Notes: generated from the sequence alone by a model not told the origin. DNA of 51,128 nt from an uncultured Blautia sp. (GCA_934364795.1 CAKRMK010000021.1:1-51128), one strand, 5' to 3'. Counted from the first letter of the stretch, positions 1-8,409 are shown. Translations and numbers: made by a program.

Positions 1-12
1 ATAAATATAGAC

Positions 13-30
13 AAAAACAAGCTTGTTTTT
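13..30. terminator. A/T-rich palindrome, possible terminator of an upstream gene
   Basis: An 18-bp perfect palindrome centred on AAGCTT ends in a T run. It could end transcription of a gene outside the window, but the stem is A/T-rich and the loop minimal, so this is weak. Confidence 0.3.
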
Positions 31-67
31 TTGTTAACAATAATACAAAGATTTTTAGGTAATCTAA

Positions 68-96
68 TTGTTTTTGCGCCCACTATTTGGTATACT
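68..96 (+). promoter_or_regulatory. Sigma-A-type promoter of the NCS2 permease gene
   Basis: TTGTTT (68-73), a 17-nt spacer and TATACT (91-96). The -10 is good, the -35 weak. The predicted start near 103 leaves a leader of about 24 nt, too short for a purine riboswitch between promoter and gene. Confidence 0.55.
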
Positions 97-126
97 ATAT
101 AAAACAAAAGAAAGCAGGAGAACATT

Positions 127-1512
127 ATGAAGAGAGGCAGTATTTTTGAAACTGATGGTATCCCGCGTATCCAGGAAGCTCTTCCTCTTGCGCTGCAGCA
201 TGTAGTTGCAATGATCGTGGGATGTGTCACCCCTGCCATTATTGTGGCAGGAGCAGCCGGCCTTGAGAATAAGGACCAGGTCATCCTCATTCAGGCTGCT
301 CTTGTGATCGCTGCGTTTTCCACTTTGGTCCAGCTGTTTCCAATCGGGAAAAAGTTTCGGATTGGTTCCGGACTTCCCATGATCATGGGTGTCAGCTTCG
401 CATATGTGCCAAGTATGCAGGCCATTGCGGACGGATACGGAATTGATACCATTATGGGAGCGCAGATCGTAGGTGGAATTGTAGCGGTTATCATGGGAAT
501 TCTGGTGAAGAAGATCCGCGTATTTTTCCCGCCGCTGATCACAGGAACAGTAGTTTTCACCATTGGACTTTCCCTGTATCCAACTGCCATCAACTATATG
601 GCAGGCGGAACTTCCAATCCGGACTACGGTTCCTGGCAGAACTGGCTGGTTGCATTCTTCACCCTGGCTGTTGTAACTGCGCTGAATCATTTTGGAAAAG
701 GAATCTGGAAGCTTTCCTCCATTCTGATCGGTATGCTGGCCGGATATCTGGTATCCATTCCCTTTGGCATGGTGAATCTGTCCAGTGTTGGAAATGCAAG
801 CGTGTTCCAGCTGCCCCAGCTGATGCACTTTGGAGTGCATTTTGAGATTTCTGCCTGCGTTGCCATCGGACTTCTGTTTGCCATCAACTCCATTCAGGCC
901 ATCGGAGATTATTCCGCCACCACCATCGGTGCCATGAACCGTACTCCGAAGGATCAGGAACTCCAGAGCGGTATTGTGGCGTATGGTATTACCAACATCA
1001 TCGGCGCTTTATTTGGCGGACTTCCCACTGCTACATACAGCCAGAACGTAGGTATTGTAACCACTACCAAGGTTATCAACCGCTGGGTTCTGGGACTTGC
1101 AGCTGCATTCCTTGGCATTGCCGGATTTGTGCCGAAGTTTTCCGCACTTCTGACAACCATTCCGCAGTGCGTGCTGGGCGGTGCAACAGTATCCGTTTTT
1201 GCATCCATTGCCATGACCGGTATGAAACTGGTGGCTTCCGCTGAGATGGATTACCGCAACTCCTCCATTGTCGGATTGGCAGCAGCCCTTGGAGTAGGCG
1301 TATCCCAGGCCAACGCAGCACTTGCCACACTTCCTTCGTGGGTGACTACTATTTTTGGAAAATCTCCTGTAGTTCTGGCAACGATCATTGCAGTCTGTCT
1401 GAATCTGATCCTGCCTAAGTCACGGGATGAGAAAAAGGAAGAAAAGATCCACGACAGTGAGGTAAAAGATAAACTGGAAGAGGATCACAGAATTTTCGAG
1501 AATGAGAAATAA
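127..1512 (+). CDS. NCS2-family nucleobase:cation symporter (xanthine/uracil permease type)
   Basis: Cytoplasmic-membrane carrier of the NCS2/NAT family, which imports purine or pyrimidine bases with H+ or Na+. The 461 residues are almost entirely hydrophobic segments, as expected for the 14-helix fold. Family marks visible are the first-helix His (LALQHV, H25), the Gln/Gly-rich segment at 69-84 (QLFPIGKKFRIGSGLP) and the NAT signature at about 306-315 (QNVGIVTTTK). The tail is short, charged and cytoplasmic. The ATG follows AGCAGGAG at good spacing. The gene stands alone, convergent with the phosphofructokinase gene. Xanthine is the most usual substrate of relatives with this NAT motif, but uracil or urate cannot be excluded from sequence. 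Confidence 0.88.
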   Translation: MKRGSIFETDGIPRIQEALPLALQHVVAMIVGCVTPAIIVAGAAGLENKDQVILIQAALVIAAFSTLVQLFPIGKKFRIGSGLPMIMGVSFAYVPSMQAIADGYGIDTIMGAQIVGGIVAVIMGILVKKIRVFFPPLITGTVVFTIGLSLYPTAINYMAGGTSNPDYGSWQNWLVAFFTLAVVTALNHFGKGIWKLSSILIGMLAGYLVSIPFGMVNLSSVGNASVFQLPQLMHFGVHFEISACVAIGLLFAINSIQAIGDYSATTIGAMNRTPKDQELQSGIVAYGITNIIGALFGGLPTATYSQNVGIVTTTKVINRWVLGLAAAFLGIAGFVPKFSALLTTIPQCVLGGATVSVFASIAMTGMKLVASAEMDYRNSSIVGLAAALGVGVSQANAALATLPSWVTTIFGKSPVVLATIIAVCLNLILPKSRDEKKEEKIHDSEVKDKLEEDHRIFENEK

Positions 1513-1564
1513 ATGGGAAAATCTGAACGGAAAATTGAATATGGAAGAAATGGAATAAGATGAA

Positions 1565-1606
1565 AAACAGCACCGGATGGGAGTGATCTCTCGTCTGGTG
1601 CTGTTT
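1565..1606. terminator. Hairpin between convergent genes (probable terminator)
   Basis: A perfect 10-bp stem (AAACAGCACC at 1565-1574, GGTGCTGTTT at 1597-1606) with a 22-nt loop. The T-rich tail is better on the minus strand, so it probably serves mainly the phosphofructokinase gene, and perhaps the permease as well. Confidence 0.6.
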
Positions 1607-1697
1607 GGGTATATGGATAATCAAAGTTTTCGATGGTTTGTCAAATTTCAAGTTTGCCATTCATGAAGCGTGTTATATTCATATACAGAAGTGCTTT

Positions 1698-2927
1698 TTA
1701 TTTGCGATATACGCAAACCGGAAGCCCGTCTTCGCCCATAGGGAGCTCCACATTTCCCTGGATCAGCGGGCGTGCGTAGCGGATGAAATCCTCTGTCACA
1801 TCAGAGCCATCCTCCGTAATCCAGGAGAGAGGAACGGTTTTCTCCTCGTTGCAGATCTGGTTCACATCCTCAAGTCCGCATTTCATCTGGTAAACGCCAT
1901 CTGGAGTTTCCTGGCGGATAAAGGAAACCATCTTGCCCGTCTCACCCTTAAGTGCAGCCTGAACACCGAAAATTCCAGCTGTAACAGCTTCCTGCCGGTC
2001 TGTGTCAGAAAGAAGGGAAGCGCTGCAGCGCTGGCTTACATTCAGCTCAATGGAGCGGGCTTTCACTCCAAGGCGGTCACGCACCAGGTTTTCCAGGTAT
2101 TTGCCGCAGCCTGCCAGCATTTTGTGTCCGAAGGTATCGGTGCCTACGGAGTTATCATATTCACAGATGAAGGTGCCTTTGGCATCGTGGATTCCTTCAG
2201 AAACACAAACCACAACGTTGCAGTTTTTCTCAAATGCACTGCTTACCTTCGTAAGGAATTTCTCTGTGTCAAAAGCTGTCTCAGGCAGATAAATAAGAAG
2301 AGGATTGTCACCTGTATATTTGCGGGCAAGGGCACCTGCGGCGGTCAGCCAGCCTGCGTGACGTCCCATGATCTCCACGATGGTTACGGATTTTTTCTCA
2401 TAGACGCTGGCATCCAGGGTGATCTCGCGGACTGTGGAAGCCACATATCTGGCCGCACTTCCAAATCCAGGCGTATGATCGGTATGCACAAGGTCATTGT
2501 CAATGGTTTTAGGTTCGCCGATAATGCGGATGTCACTGCCGATCATGGCTGCATAGCGGGAAAGCTTGCTCACCGTATCCATGGAGTCATTTCCGCCAAT
2601 ATAAAAGAACCAGCCAATATTCATCTCTTCAAACCTGCGGAACAGTTCCGGGTATACCGGGTCCTCCAAAGACTGGGGAAGCTTATAGCGGCAGGAGCCA
2701 AGATAAGCACCTGGGGTGTAAGTGAGGTATTCCAGCTTTTCCCCGGGAAGAGCTTCCTCAAAATCCAGGACTGTGCCTTTCAAAAATCCCTCAATTCCAT
2801 TTACCATTCCATAAACATGTCCGATTTCCTCCTGACGGATTCCCTCAGAAACCACACCATAAAGACTGCTGTTTATCACTGCGGTAGGTCCGCCGGACTG
2901 TCCGACGATCAGATTCTTTTTTGCCAT
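1698..2927 (-). CDS. pfp: PPi-type phosphofructokinase (diphosphate:fructose-6-phosphate 1-phosphotransferase)
   Basis: Cytosolic glycolytic enzyme that phosphorylates fructose 6-phosphate. The chosen start (MAKKN) has AGGAGG 9 nt upstream and gives 409 residues; a longer frame exists but lacks a ribosome binding site. Family motifs are GQSGG (9-13), GGNDS (111-115), PKTIDND (139-145) and MGRHAGW (187-193). In ATP-dependent enzymes the matching positions are GGDGS and PGTIDND. Here the two discriminating glycines are replaced by Asp114 and Lys140, the known signature of pyrophosphate as phosphoryl donor. PPi specificity is therefore inferred from two residues and family knowledge. An ATP-dependent isoenzyme is not in the window. 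Confidence 0.87.
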   Translation of the reverse strand: MAKKNLIVGQSGGPTAVINSSLYGVVSEGIRQEEIGHVYGMVNGIEGFLKGTVLDFEEALPGEKLEYLTYTPGAYLGSCRYKLPQSLEDPVYPELFRRFEEMNIGWFFYIGGNDSMDTVSKLSRYAAMIGSDIRIIGEPKTIDNDLVHTDHTPGFGSAARYVASTVREITLDASVYEKKSVTIVEIMGRHAGWLTAAGALARKYTGDNPLLIYLPETAFDTEKFLTKVSSAFEKNCNVVVCVSEGIHDAKGTFICEYDNSVGTDTFGHKMLAGCGKYLENLVRDRLGVKARSIELNVSQRCSASLLSDTDRQEAVTAGIFGVQAALKGETGKMVSFIRQETPDGVYQMKCGLEDVNQICNEEKTVPLSWITEDGSDVTEDFIRYARPLIQGNVELPMGEDGLPVCVYRK

Positions 2928-2961
2928 ACAAGTTAGTCCTCCTGTTGTTTTTGGTCTCTTC

Positions 2962-2967
2962 ATTATA
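2962..2967 (-). promoter_or_regulatory. Extended -10 promoter of pfp
   Basis: On the minus strand TGTTATAAT forms a perfect -10 with the extended TGn element. No good -35 box lies 17 nt upstream, which fits an extended -10 promoter. Confidence 0.5.
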
Positions 2968-2988
2968 ACAGGAAGGCAGGCTGGTGGC

Positions 2989-3044
2989 TAGAGTCTGTTT
3001 GAAAAATCATTCCAACGCCCCGCTTTGCGGAAAACTCAGCTGGA
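2989..3044 (+). repeat. Copy of dispersed element family 1 (TAGAG-TGTTTGAAAAA type)
   Basis: Starts TAGAGTCTGTTTGAAAAATC, followed by CATTCC and a CCGC/GCGG hairpin. It shares its head with copies near 9986, 15302, 29527 and 38170. It forms the left part of a palindrome-dense spacer. Confidence 0.6.
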
Positions 3045-3052
3045 ATTCGGGG

Positions 3053-3071
3053 GTTACTGTTCACTGGTAAC
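3053..3071. repeat. Partial copy of palindrome family 2 (GTTACTGTTCAC type)
   Basis: GTTACTGTTCACTGGTAAC is the left arm of the 27-bp palindrome seen complete at 3170-3196 and 16385-16411, closed here by a shorter right arm. Confidence 0.55.
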
Positions 3072-3090
3072 ATTCCGCGAGGTGTTTTTT

Positions 3091-3196
3091 GTGAACAAAG
3101 TTCACAGAAAACCCGAGAATTGCAGCGCGAAATCATGCGAATGCATGATTTCTGTGCATCGCGAAGCGTGTTACTGCTCACGGAGTGAACAGTAAC
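3091..3196. repeat. Cluster of three inverted repeats, including a full family-2 palindrome
   Basis: GTGAAC-AAA-GTTCAC (3091-3105); GAAATCATGC-GAAT-GCATGATTTC (3129-3152); and GTTACTGCTCAC-GGA-GTGAACAGTAAC (arms at 3170-3181 and 3185-3196, one mismatch). With the two preceding elements they fill the 364-bp gap between pfp and the next operon. No gene is visible in the gap. Confidence 0.75.
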
Positions 3197-3236
3197 ATTC
3201 GGGTGGCGCAGACGGACTGTATTGGAAAATTTTACA

Positions 3237-3265
3237 TTGTGGGAAAAGAAAGGATGGATTATAAT
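3237..3265 (+). promoter_or_regulatory. Sigma-A-type promoter of the AAA+/VWA operon
   Basis: TTGTGG (3237-3242), 17-nt spacer, perfect TATAAT (3260-3265). It lies just after the palindrome cluster and about 27 nt before the first gene. Confidence 0.65.
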
Positions 3266-3291
3266 AACAGGCAGGGAGACTGCATAAAAAA

Positions 3292-3666
3292 GTGAGCGTG
3301 AAAGAATCGATGAATAAAGAACAGGAATTTTTATACGAGAAATTCAAAAGTACGGGGCAGGAGAAAGTGAAGCTGTCCTGTGCGTTGGAAGGCTTTTTTC
3401 AGGAAAAAGAAGAGACTTCAGAAGAAGCAAAAAACGCATACAGCCAGTACCTGAAGCGGAGAATACGTCCAGCCATGGAAGAATTGATCCGCCAGGAAAA
3501 TATCTGTGAAATGGAGCAGCTGGCAGGAATGGACTGGTTTGGAAGAAATGAACTGGAGAGCTTTATCCGCACCGCCAGGAAAGAGCAGAAACTGGAAAGC
3601 CTGGTGTGGCTGATGAAATTAAAGGACAGTAAATATGGATATACGGACAGAGATTTCACCCTCTGA
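3292..3666 (+). CDS. Uncharacterised protein, first gene of an AAA+/VWA operon
   Basis: A 124-residue soluble protein that I do not recognise. It is rich in Glu, Lys and Arg, mostly predictable as alpha-helix, with no signal peptide or membrane segment. The GTG start at 3292 lies about 12 nt after a GGGAG-type site; GTG at 3298 and ATG at 3310 are possible alternatives. It follows a good promoter, and its 3' end overlaps the next gene by 32 bp, implying translational coupling. The two genes downstream encode a VWA-domain protein and a MoxR-like ATPase, so an accessory role in that chaperone-like module is the best guess (inference from context only). Confidence 0.65.
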   Translation: MSVKESMNKEQEFLYEKFKSTGQEKVKLSCALEGFFQEKEETSEEAKNAYSQYLKRRIRPAMEELIRQENICEMEQLAGMDWFGRNELESFIRTARKEQKLESLVWLMKLKDSKYGYTDRDFTL

Positions 3667-5026
3667 GGTTATGAAAAAAGAGGCGTCCACGAATGCAGAG
3701 GCTGCCCAGAGCGCCGGGACTTCGGAAAATGCCAGAGAATCCGCCTGCCGGGAGCTTGGAAGCCGTATTTTATATACCTGCCGCAGCGAAGTCTGCGCCA
3801 GATTTCCATTTTTTTCACCGGGAATCGCGGCCCTTTCCTGTGAAGTGATCAGCAGGGAGAAAAGCAGGAGAACAGACCTGCAGGAAATTCACGGAATCGG
3901 CACAGACGGAAGCCGGATTCTGGCAGATCCTATGTTTCTCATCCGTGTCTGGGAGAAAAATCCCGGAGCACTGAAACGGGGATATCTGCATATTCTGTTT
4001 CACTGCCTGTACCTTCACCCCTTTTCCCCGGAAAAAGCAAAGAAACGGTTGTGGAACCTTGCCTGCGATCTGGCAGCAGAGCTTTTGTTAAAGGAAAATA
4101 TACCGGAAGATCTGTGGGGATTTTCTGCAGAAGAAAAGAAGCTACGTGGCCGGGTTTTGGAATTTTTTGGAGGAAGGCCTTTATCTGCGGAGGTATTGTA
4201 CCATCGGCTTGAACAGGAGAAGCTTCCGTTTTCCCAGGAGGAAATGGAGCAGCTTTTTGCATTTGATGACCATTCTTTGTGGAAGTTGAATCCGGAGAGG
4301 GCAAAGCAGGAGAAAAACCGCTGGGAGAAGATCCTCACCTACACCACCCTTGGAAAAGAACACCAGAAGCACCGGATCGGCGCCAATCCTGGAAACCGCC
4401 AGGAAGAGCTGGAACAGCTTTACAAAAGCCGTTATGACTACCGGAAATTTCTGAAAAAATTTGCTTTTCCAAGGGAAGAAATCCAGCTGGATGAGGAAAG
4501 CTTTGACTACATTTTCTATCATTTCGGAATGGAGCACTATGGAAATCTGCCTCTGATCGAACCGTTGGAGTATAAGGAAGTAAACCGCTTGGAGGAGCTG
4601 GTCATCGCCATCGACACCTCAGGTTCCTGTTCCAGGGAGCTGGTGCAGCGGTTTCTGGGGGAAACCTATCAGATTCTCAGCACAAGAGAGAATTTTTTCC
4701 GGAAAATGAAAGTCTACATTATTCAGTGCGACTGCTGCATCCAGTCTGTGTCCGTGATCCATTCGGAAGAAGAGTGGAAGGAATACGTGCGAAATGTGCA
4801 GATACAGGGGCGAAGCGGCACAGATTTTGTGCCTGTTTTTACTTATATAAAGAAAGAACGGGAGAAAAAGGAACTGAAAAACCTGAAAGCCCTGATTTAT
4901 TTCACAGACGGCGACGGCATTTATCCGGGGCAGAAGCCAGATTACGAGACTGCTTTTGTCTTTGTGAAAAAGAATGAAAATATGAAATATGTGCCGAATT
5001 GGGCATACAAGCTGGTGATCAGTTAG
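3635..5026 (+). CDS. VWA-like domain protein with degenerate metallopeptidase-like N-terminus (DUF2201 type)
   Basis: A 463-residue cytoplasmic protein. The C-terminal third is a von Willebrand A-like domain with all three MIDAS elements: DTSGS (about 327-331), GRSGTDF (about 390) and TDGDG (about 429). These bind a divalent metal and partner proteins. The N-terminal half matches the putative metallopeptidase region of the DUF2201 family, but the expected HExxH reads HILFH (119-123), so the catalytic Glu is missing; a further His follows at 128. It is therefore probably a non-catalytic zinc or binding fold. The start has AAGGA 8 nt upstream and lies inside the preceding gene. The MoxR-type ATPase gene follows 10 bp later. 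MoxR/VWA pairs are known to act together in protein-complex remodelling or metal insertion; the target here is unknown. Confidence 0.8.
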   Translation: MDIRTEISPSEVMKKEASTNAEAAQSAGTSENARESACRELGSRILYTCRSEVCARFPFFSPGIAALSCEVISREKSRRTDLQEIHGIGTDGSRILADPMFLIRVWEKNPGALKRGYLHILFHCLYLHPFSPEKAKKRLWNLACDLAAELLLKENIPEDLWGFSAEEKKLRGRVLEFFGGRPLSAEVLYHRLEQEKLPFSQEEMEQLFAFDDHSLWKLNPERAKQEKNRWEKILTYTTLGKEHQKHRIGANPGNRQEELEQLYKSRYDYRKFLKKFAFPREEIQLDEESFDYIFYHFGMEHYGNLPLIEPLEYKEVNRLEELVIAIDTSGSCSRELVQRFLGETYQILSTRENFFRKMKVYIIQCDCCIQSVSVIHSEEEWKEYVRNVQIQGRSGTDFVPVFTYIKKEREKKELKNLKALIYFTDGDGIYPGQKPDYETAFVFVKKNENMKYVPNWAYKLVIS

Positions 5027-5036
5027 GAGCAAACCG

Positions 5037-6566
5037 ATGAATATAAAAGAAGCAAAAAATGAGATTAAGCATACCCTTTTGGCTTATCTGAGAAAAAACG
5101 AAAAGGGTGGGTACACCTATCCTCTGGTGCGCCAGAGGCCAATCCTTCTGATGGGACCTCCGGGAATCGGCAAAACAGCCATTATGGAGCAGATCGCAGA
5201 GGAATGCCAGGTTGGGCTTGTGGCCTATACCATCACCCATCATACCCGTCAGAGCGCGGTAGGACTGCCGAAAATCGTCACCAGAAATTATGGCGGCAAG
5301 GAAATGGATATCACCGAATACACCATGAGCGAGATCATCGCATCCGTCTACGAATGCATGGAGCGCACCGGCAAAAAAGAAGGAATCCTTTTTGTGGATG
5401 AGATCAACTGTGTGTCCGAGACACTGGCGCCTGCCATGCTCCAGTTTTTGCAGAACAAAACCTTCGGAACCCATAAAGTGCCAGAGGGGTGGATCATTGT
5501 GGCAGCAGGCAATCCTCCTGAGTACAACAAGTCTGTCCGGGAGTTTGACATTGTAACCCTGGACCGCGTGCGAAAGCTTGAGATACAGGCCCAGACAGAT
5601 GTGTGGCTGGAATACGCCGGGAAAAGGCAGGTCCACGGCGCCATTTTGTCCTATCTGACTCTGAAAAAAGAGAATTTCTACATAGTGGAAAACACGGTAG
5701 ACGGAAAATTTTTTGTGACTGCCAGAGGCTGGGAGGACCTTTCGGAGCTTCTCAAAAGCTATGAAGAGCTTCAGGTGGAAGTATCCGAAGAGATTGTTGG
5801 CGAGTTTCTTCAGAAAGAGGAAATTACAAGGGACTTTGCCGCCTATTATAGACTATATGAAAGGTACAAAACGGATTACCGGGTAGGGGAAATTCTAGAG
5901 GGAACTGTGCCTCAGAAGGAATACAGGCTGATCTGTGAGATGGCAGCCAGGGCGCAGTTTGAGGAGCGGTTTACCTTGACCCAGCTTGTAATGGAAGCAC
6001 TTGATCAGCAGGCAGCAGCTTTCGAAAAAGTGGATGTAAGAACTGTGATGCTCCACCAGAATCTGATGCAGCTGAAGCGTTTTTTCCAGGAGCAAACATG
6101 TGTGGATTCCATGAAAGAGTTTCTGGCAGAAAGAAGAAAAGCACTGGATGCGAAATGGCAGGCAGAGCTTTTGTCGGAGCGGGAGAGATGCCAGGAGGAA
6201 GAGCAGATCGGGATTCTGGAAGAGTATTTTCTTCAGATCTGCGAGGCTCATGTGACGGACTGCCAGGAAGGCTTCCAGCTGATACGCCAGCTGTTTGAAA
6301 AAGAATGTGAGCTGCGGGGCAGGGAATTGGAGCGCACGAAAACTATGCTGGAGAGGGGCTTTGCCTTTCTGGAAGACTGCTTTGGAGAAGGACAGGAGCT
6401 GCTGCTTCTGGAGACCGGGCTTACCGGGAATCCGTGCACCAGTACTTTTATTTCCGAACATGGATGCGATGCTTATTTCAGGCACTGCGGGCTTTTGCTT
6501 TACCAGAAGCAGGAGAATGCCATGCGGGAAGAATGCAGGGCGATTCTGGATTCCCTGCAGGAATGA
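5037..6566 (+). CDS. MoxR-like AAA+ ATPase, partner of the VWA protein
   Basis: A 509-residue ATPase. The N-terminal AAA+ domain has Walker A GPPGIGKT (about 40-47) and a Walker B segment FVDEIN (about 119-124), followed by a sensor-like GNPPE, typical of the MoxR/RavA branch. The C-terminal half (about 230-509) is helical and Glu-rich, without a recognised domain, and may bind the VWA partner. AGGAG overlaps the stop of the preceding gene and sits 7 nt before the ATG, so the genes are tightly coupled. By analogy to MoxR-VWA and RavA-ViaA systems it probably remodels or activates a client complex using ATP. The client cannot be named from this window. Confidence 0.83.
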   Translation: MNIKEAKNEIKHTLLAYLRKNEKGGYTYPLVRQRPILLMGPPGIGKTAIMEQIAEECQVGLVAYTITHHTRQSAVGLPKIVTRNYGGKEMDITEYTMSEIIASVYECMERTGKKEGILFVDEINCVSETLAPAMLQFLQNKTFGTHKVPEGWIIVAAGNPPEYNKSVREFDIVTLDRVRKLEIQAQTDVWLEYAGKRQVHGAILSYLTLKKENFYIVENTVDGKFFVTARGWEDLSELLKSYEELQVEVSEEIVGEFLQKEEITRDFAAYYRLYERYKTDYRVGEILEGTVPQKEYRLICEMAARAQFEERFTLTQLVMEALDQQAAAFEKVDVRTVMLHQNLMQLKRFFQEQTCVDSMKEFLAERRKALDAKWQAELLSERERCQEEEQIGILEEYFLQICEAHVTDCQEGFQLIRQLFEKECELRGRELERTKTMLERGFAFLEDCFGEGQELLLLETGLTGNPCTSTFISEHGCDAYFRHCGLLLYQKQENAMREECRAILDSLQE

Positions 6567-6569
6567 TGG

Positions 6570-6598
6570 TTGCGGGAATTTTTCCCAGCGCTTATAAT
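6570..6598 (+). promoter_or_regulatory. Promoter of the sortase gene
   Basis: TTGCGG (6570-6575), 17-nt spacer, perfect TATAAT (6593-6598). The spacer contains most of a GGGAA-TTT-TTCCC inverted repeat, which could be an operator. Confidence 0.55.
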
Positions 6599-6680
6599 GA
6601 CAGGGAGGAAATGTGCGAAAAAGTTCCGGGAAACTGCATCCCTGGAGAGGAAGAAAGTTCATGAGAAAAAGGAGGTTGCC

Positions 6681-7529
6681 ATGAAGGAAGATAAGAAACC
6701 TAAAAAGAAGAAAAAGGCGGGAGATGTGCTGCTTACGGTTGTGCTGATCGCAGCAATCTGCATATTCTGCTATGCGGCATACAATCTTTATCATATTTAC
6801 ACAGAGTACAAAAAGGGCTCAGATGAGTACAATGCCATTGCCCAGATGGCAGTGACAGAGCGCGATCCGGATCAGGATGCCCAGGAGCAGGAACCGGCAG
6901 GACCGGAAGGTCCCACCCTGAAAGCCCCTATGGACATTGATTTTGATTCTTTAAGAAGCATTAACACAGATGTGATCGGCTGGATTTATGTAGAGGCTCT
7001 GGACGGGGTCAGCTATCCGGTAGTTCGGGGAACTGACAATGACCAGTATCTTCATATGACTTATGAGAAGAACTATAATTTTGCCGGAACTATTTTCATT
7101 GATTATGAGAATAAGGCTGACTTCAGTGACTGCAATACCCTGGTTTACGGACATAATATGAAAAACGGCAGCATGTTCGGCCAGCTGAAGAATTTCAGCA
7201 AGGACGATTCTGCCTATAACAAGAGCAAATATTTCTGGATTTTCACGCCGGAGAAGAACTACAGATATGAGATTATTTCTGCGTACACTACAGCGGTAAA
7301 CAGCGATACCTACACGCTGTTTAAGGGCCCGGGACAGGAATTTGTGGACTACATGAACAAGATCGTTTCTTATTCGGATATTAAGACCACGCCGGGAGAG
7401 CTTGGAGTGGAGGATAAGATCGTCACCCTTTCCACCTGTACAGGCAATGAATCCACACGTTATGTGGTTCAGGGAAAAAGAGTGGACACCCTTGATGTGG
7501 TGAAAAAGACAGACAGCAGTGAGAACTGA
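6681..7529 (+). CDS. srtB: Class B sortase
   Basis: Membrane-anchored cysteine transpeptidase that links surface proteins or pilins to the cell wall. The start at 6681 is set by AGGAGG 5 nt upstream and gives 282 residues. A Lys-rich N-terminus precedes one membrane segment (about 17-39, VLLTVVLIAAICIFCYAAY), then the sortase fold. Catalytic residues are visible: His158 in YGHNM, Cys253 in TLSTCTG and Arg260 in STRYVV. The length and TLSTC context fit class B rather than class A or C. No substrate with a sorting signal and no pilin gene is adjacent, so it is probably a housekeeping or orphan enzyme. It appears to have its own promoter after the AAA+ operon. Confidence 0.9.
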   Translation: MKEDKKPKKKKKAGDVLLTVVLIAAICIFCYAAYNLYHIYTEYKKGSDEYNAIAQMAVTERDPDQDAQEQEPAGPEGPTLKAPMDIDFDSLRSINTDVIGWIYVEALDGVSYPVVRGTDNDQYLHMTYEKNYNFAGTIFIDYENKADFSDCNTLVYGHNMKNGSMFGQLKNFSKDDSAYNKSKYFWIFTPEKNYRYEIISAYTTAVNSDTYTLFKGPGQEFVDYMNKIVSYSDIKTTPGELGVEDKIVTLSTCTGNESTRYVVQGKRVDTLDVVKKTDSSEN

Positions 7530-7609
7530 TTTTTGAGAAATGGAATGCCAAAGGCGTGCCAGGCGGGAAATTCTCCTGCCAGGCTGCTGGGAATGGAGGA
7601 AGATGGCAT

Positions 7610-8347
7610 ATGAGCGAGGAAACAAAAAGACTGCAGGAACTGATCGATAAGTATGACAATATTGTATTTTTCGGTGGAGCGGGAGTTTCCACAGAAAGCG
7701 GAATCCCGGATTTTCGAAGCCAGGACGGCCTGTATAACCAGAAGTACGACTATCCTCCGGAAACCATATTAAGCCATACCTTTTTTATGCGTCACCCGGA
7801 TGAATTTTACCGTTTCTATCAGGACAAGATGCTGTGTGACACAGCAAAGCCAAATGCGGCTCATTTGAAACTGGCAGAATTGGAGGCATCAGGCAAGCTG
7901 AAAGCAGTGATCACCCAGAACATCGACAATCTTCATCAGATGGCCGGAAGCAAAAAGGTACTGGAGCTTCACGGAAGCGTATACCGCAATTACTGTATGA
8001 AATGCGGCAAATCCTACGATTTCGCCTACATGAAAAATGCAAAGGGCGTGCCTAAATGCACCTGCGGCGGAATGATCAAGCCGGACGTGGTGCTGTATGA
8101 GGAAGGACTGGACAACGGTGTGATCAGCGAGGCGGTGCGGGCTATTTCCCAGGCACAGGTTCTGATCATCGGAGGAACCTCCCTTGCGGTTTACCCGGCA
8201 GCAGGCCTGATCGATTATTTTTCCGGTGAGCATCTGGTGGTGATCAACAAATCACCTACACCAAGAGACCGGTATGCGGATCTTCTGATCAAGGAGCCTA
8301 TTGGACAGGTATTTTCACAGATCCAGGTGAAAAAGGCAGAAAAATAG
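7610..8347 (+). CDS. cobB: NAD-dependent protein deacylase (sirtuin)
   Basis: Cytosolic sirtuin that removes acyl groups from lysines using NAD+, giving nicotinamide and O-acyl-ADP-ribose. The start at 7610 has GGAGGA 9 nt upstream, giving 245 residues, typical for bacterial single-domain sirtuins. Motifs are GAGVSTESGIPDFRS near the N-terminus (NAD binding), QNIDNLH, the catalytic His121 in LELHGS, a zinc module C129-x2-C132 with C150-x-C152, and GTSLAVYP. The CxC in the second zinc pair is an allowed variant. It stands between the sortase and DUF951 genes with no clear functional partner. I do not see the Tyr/Arg pair that would point clearly to desuccinylase activity. Confidence 0.93.
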   Translation: MSEETKRLQELIDKYDNIVFFGGAGVSTESGIPDFRSQDGLYNQKYDYPPETILSHTFFMRHPDEFYRFYQDKMLCDTAKPNAAHLKLAELEASGKLKAVITQNIDNLHQMAGSKKVLELHGSVYRNYCMKCGKSYDFAYMKNAKGVPKCTCGGMIKPDVVLYEEGLDNGVISEAVRAISQAQVLIIGGTSLAVYPAAGLIDYFSGEHLVVINKSPTPRDRYADLLIKEPIGQVFSQIQVKKAEK

Positions 8348-8409
8348 TATTTGGAAACGTGTGAAGAGACACACAGAATAAAACGTTTTTAAGAGGAGTT
8401 TGTCAGATT

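Noticed and set aside
1..126. Purine riboswitch before the nucleobase permease
   Set aside because: The leader after the likely promoter is about 24 nt and no aptamer core is visible. A riboswitch upstream of the window cannot be excluded.
1605..2936. 443-codon open frame on the plus strand opposite pfp
   Set aside because: It is antisense to a clear phosphofructokinase, has no ribosome binding site or recognisable domain, and is explained by codon bias of the real gene.
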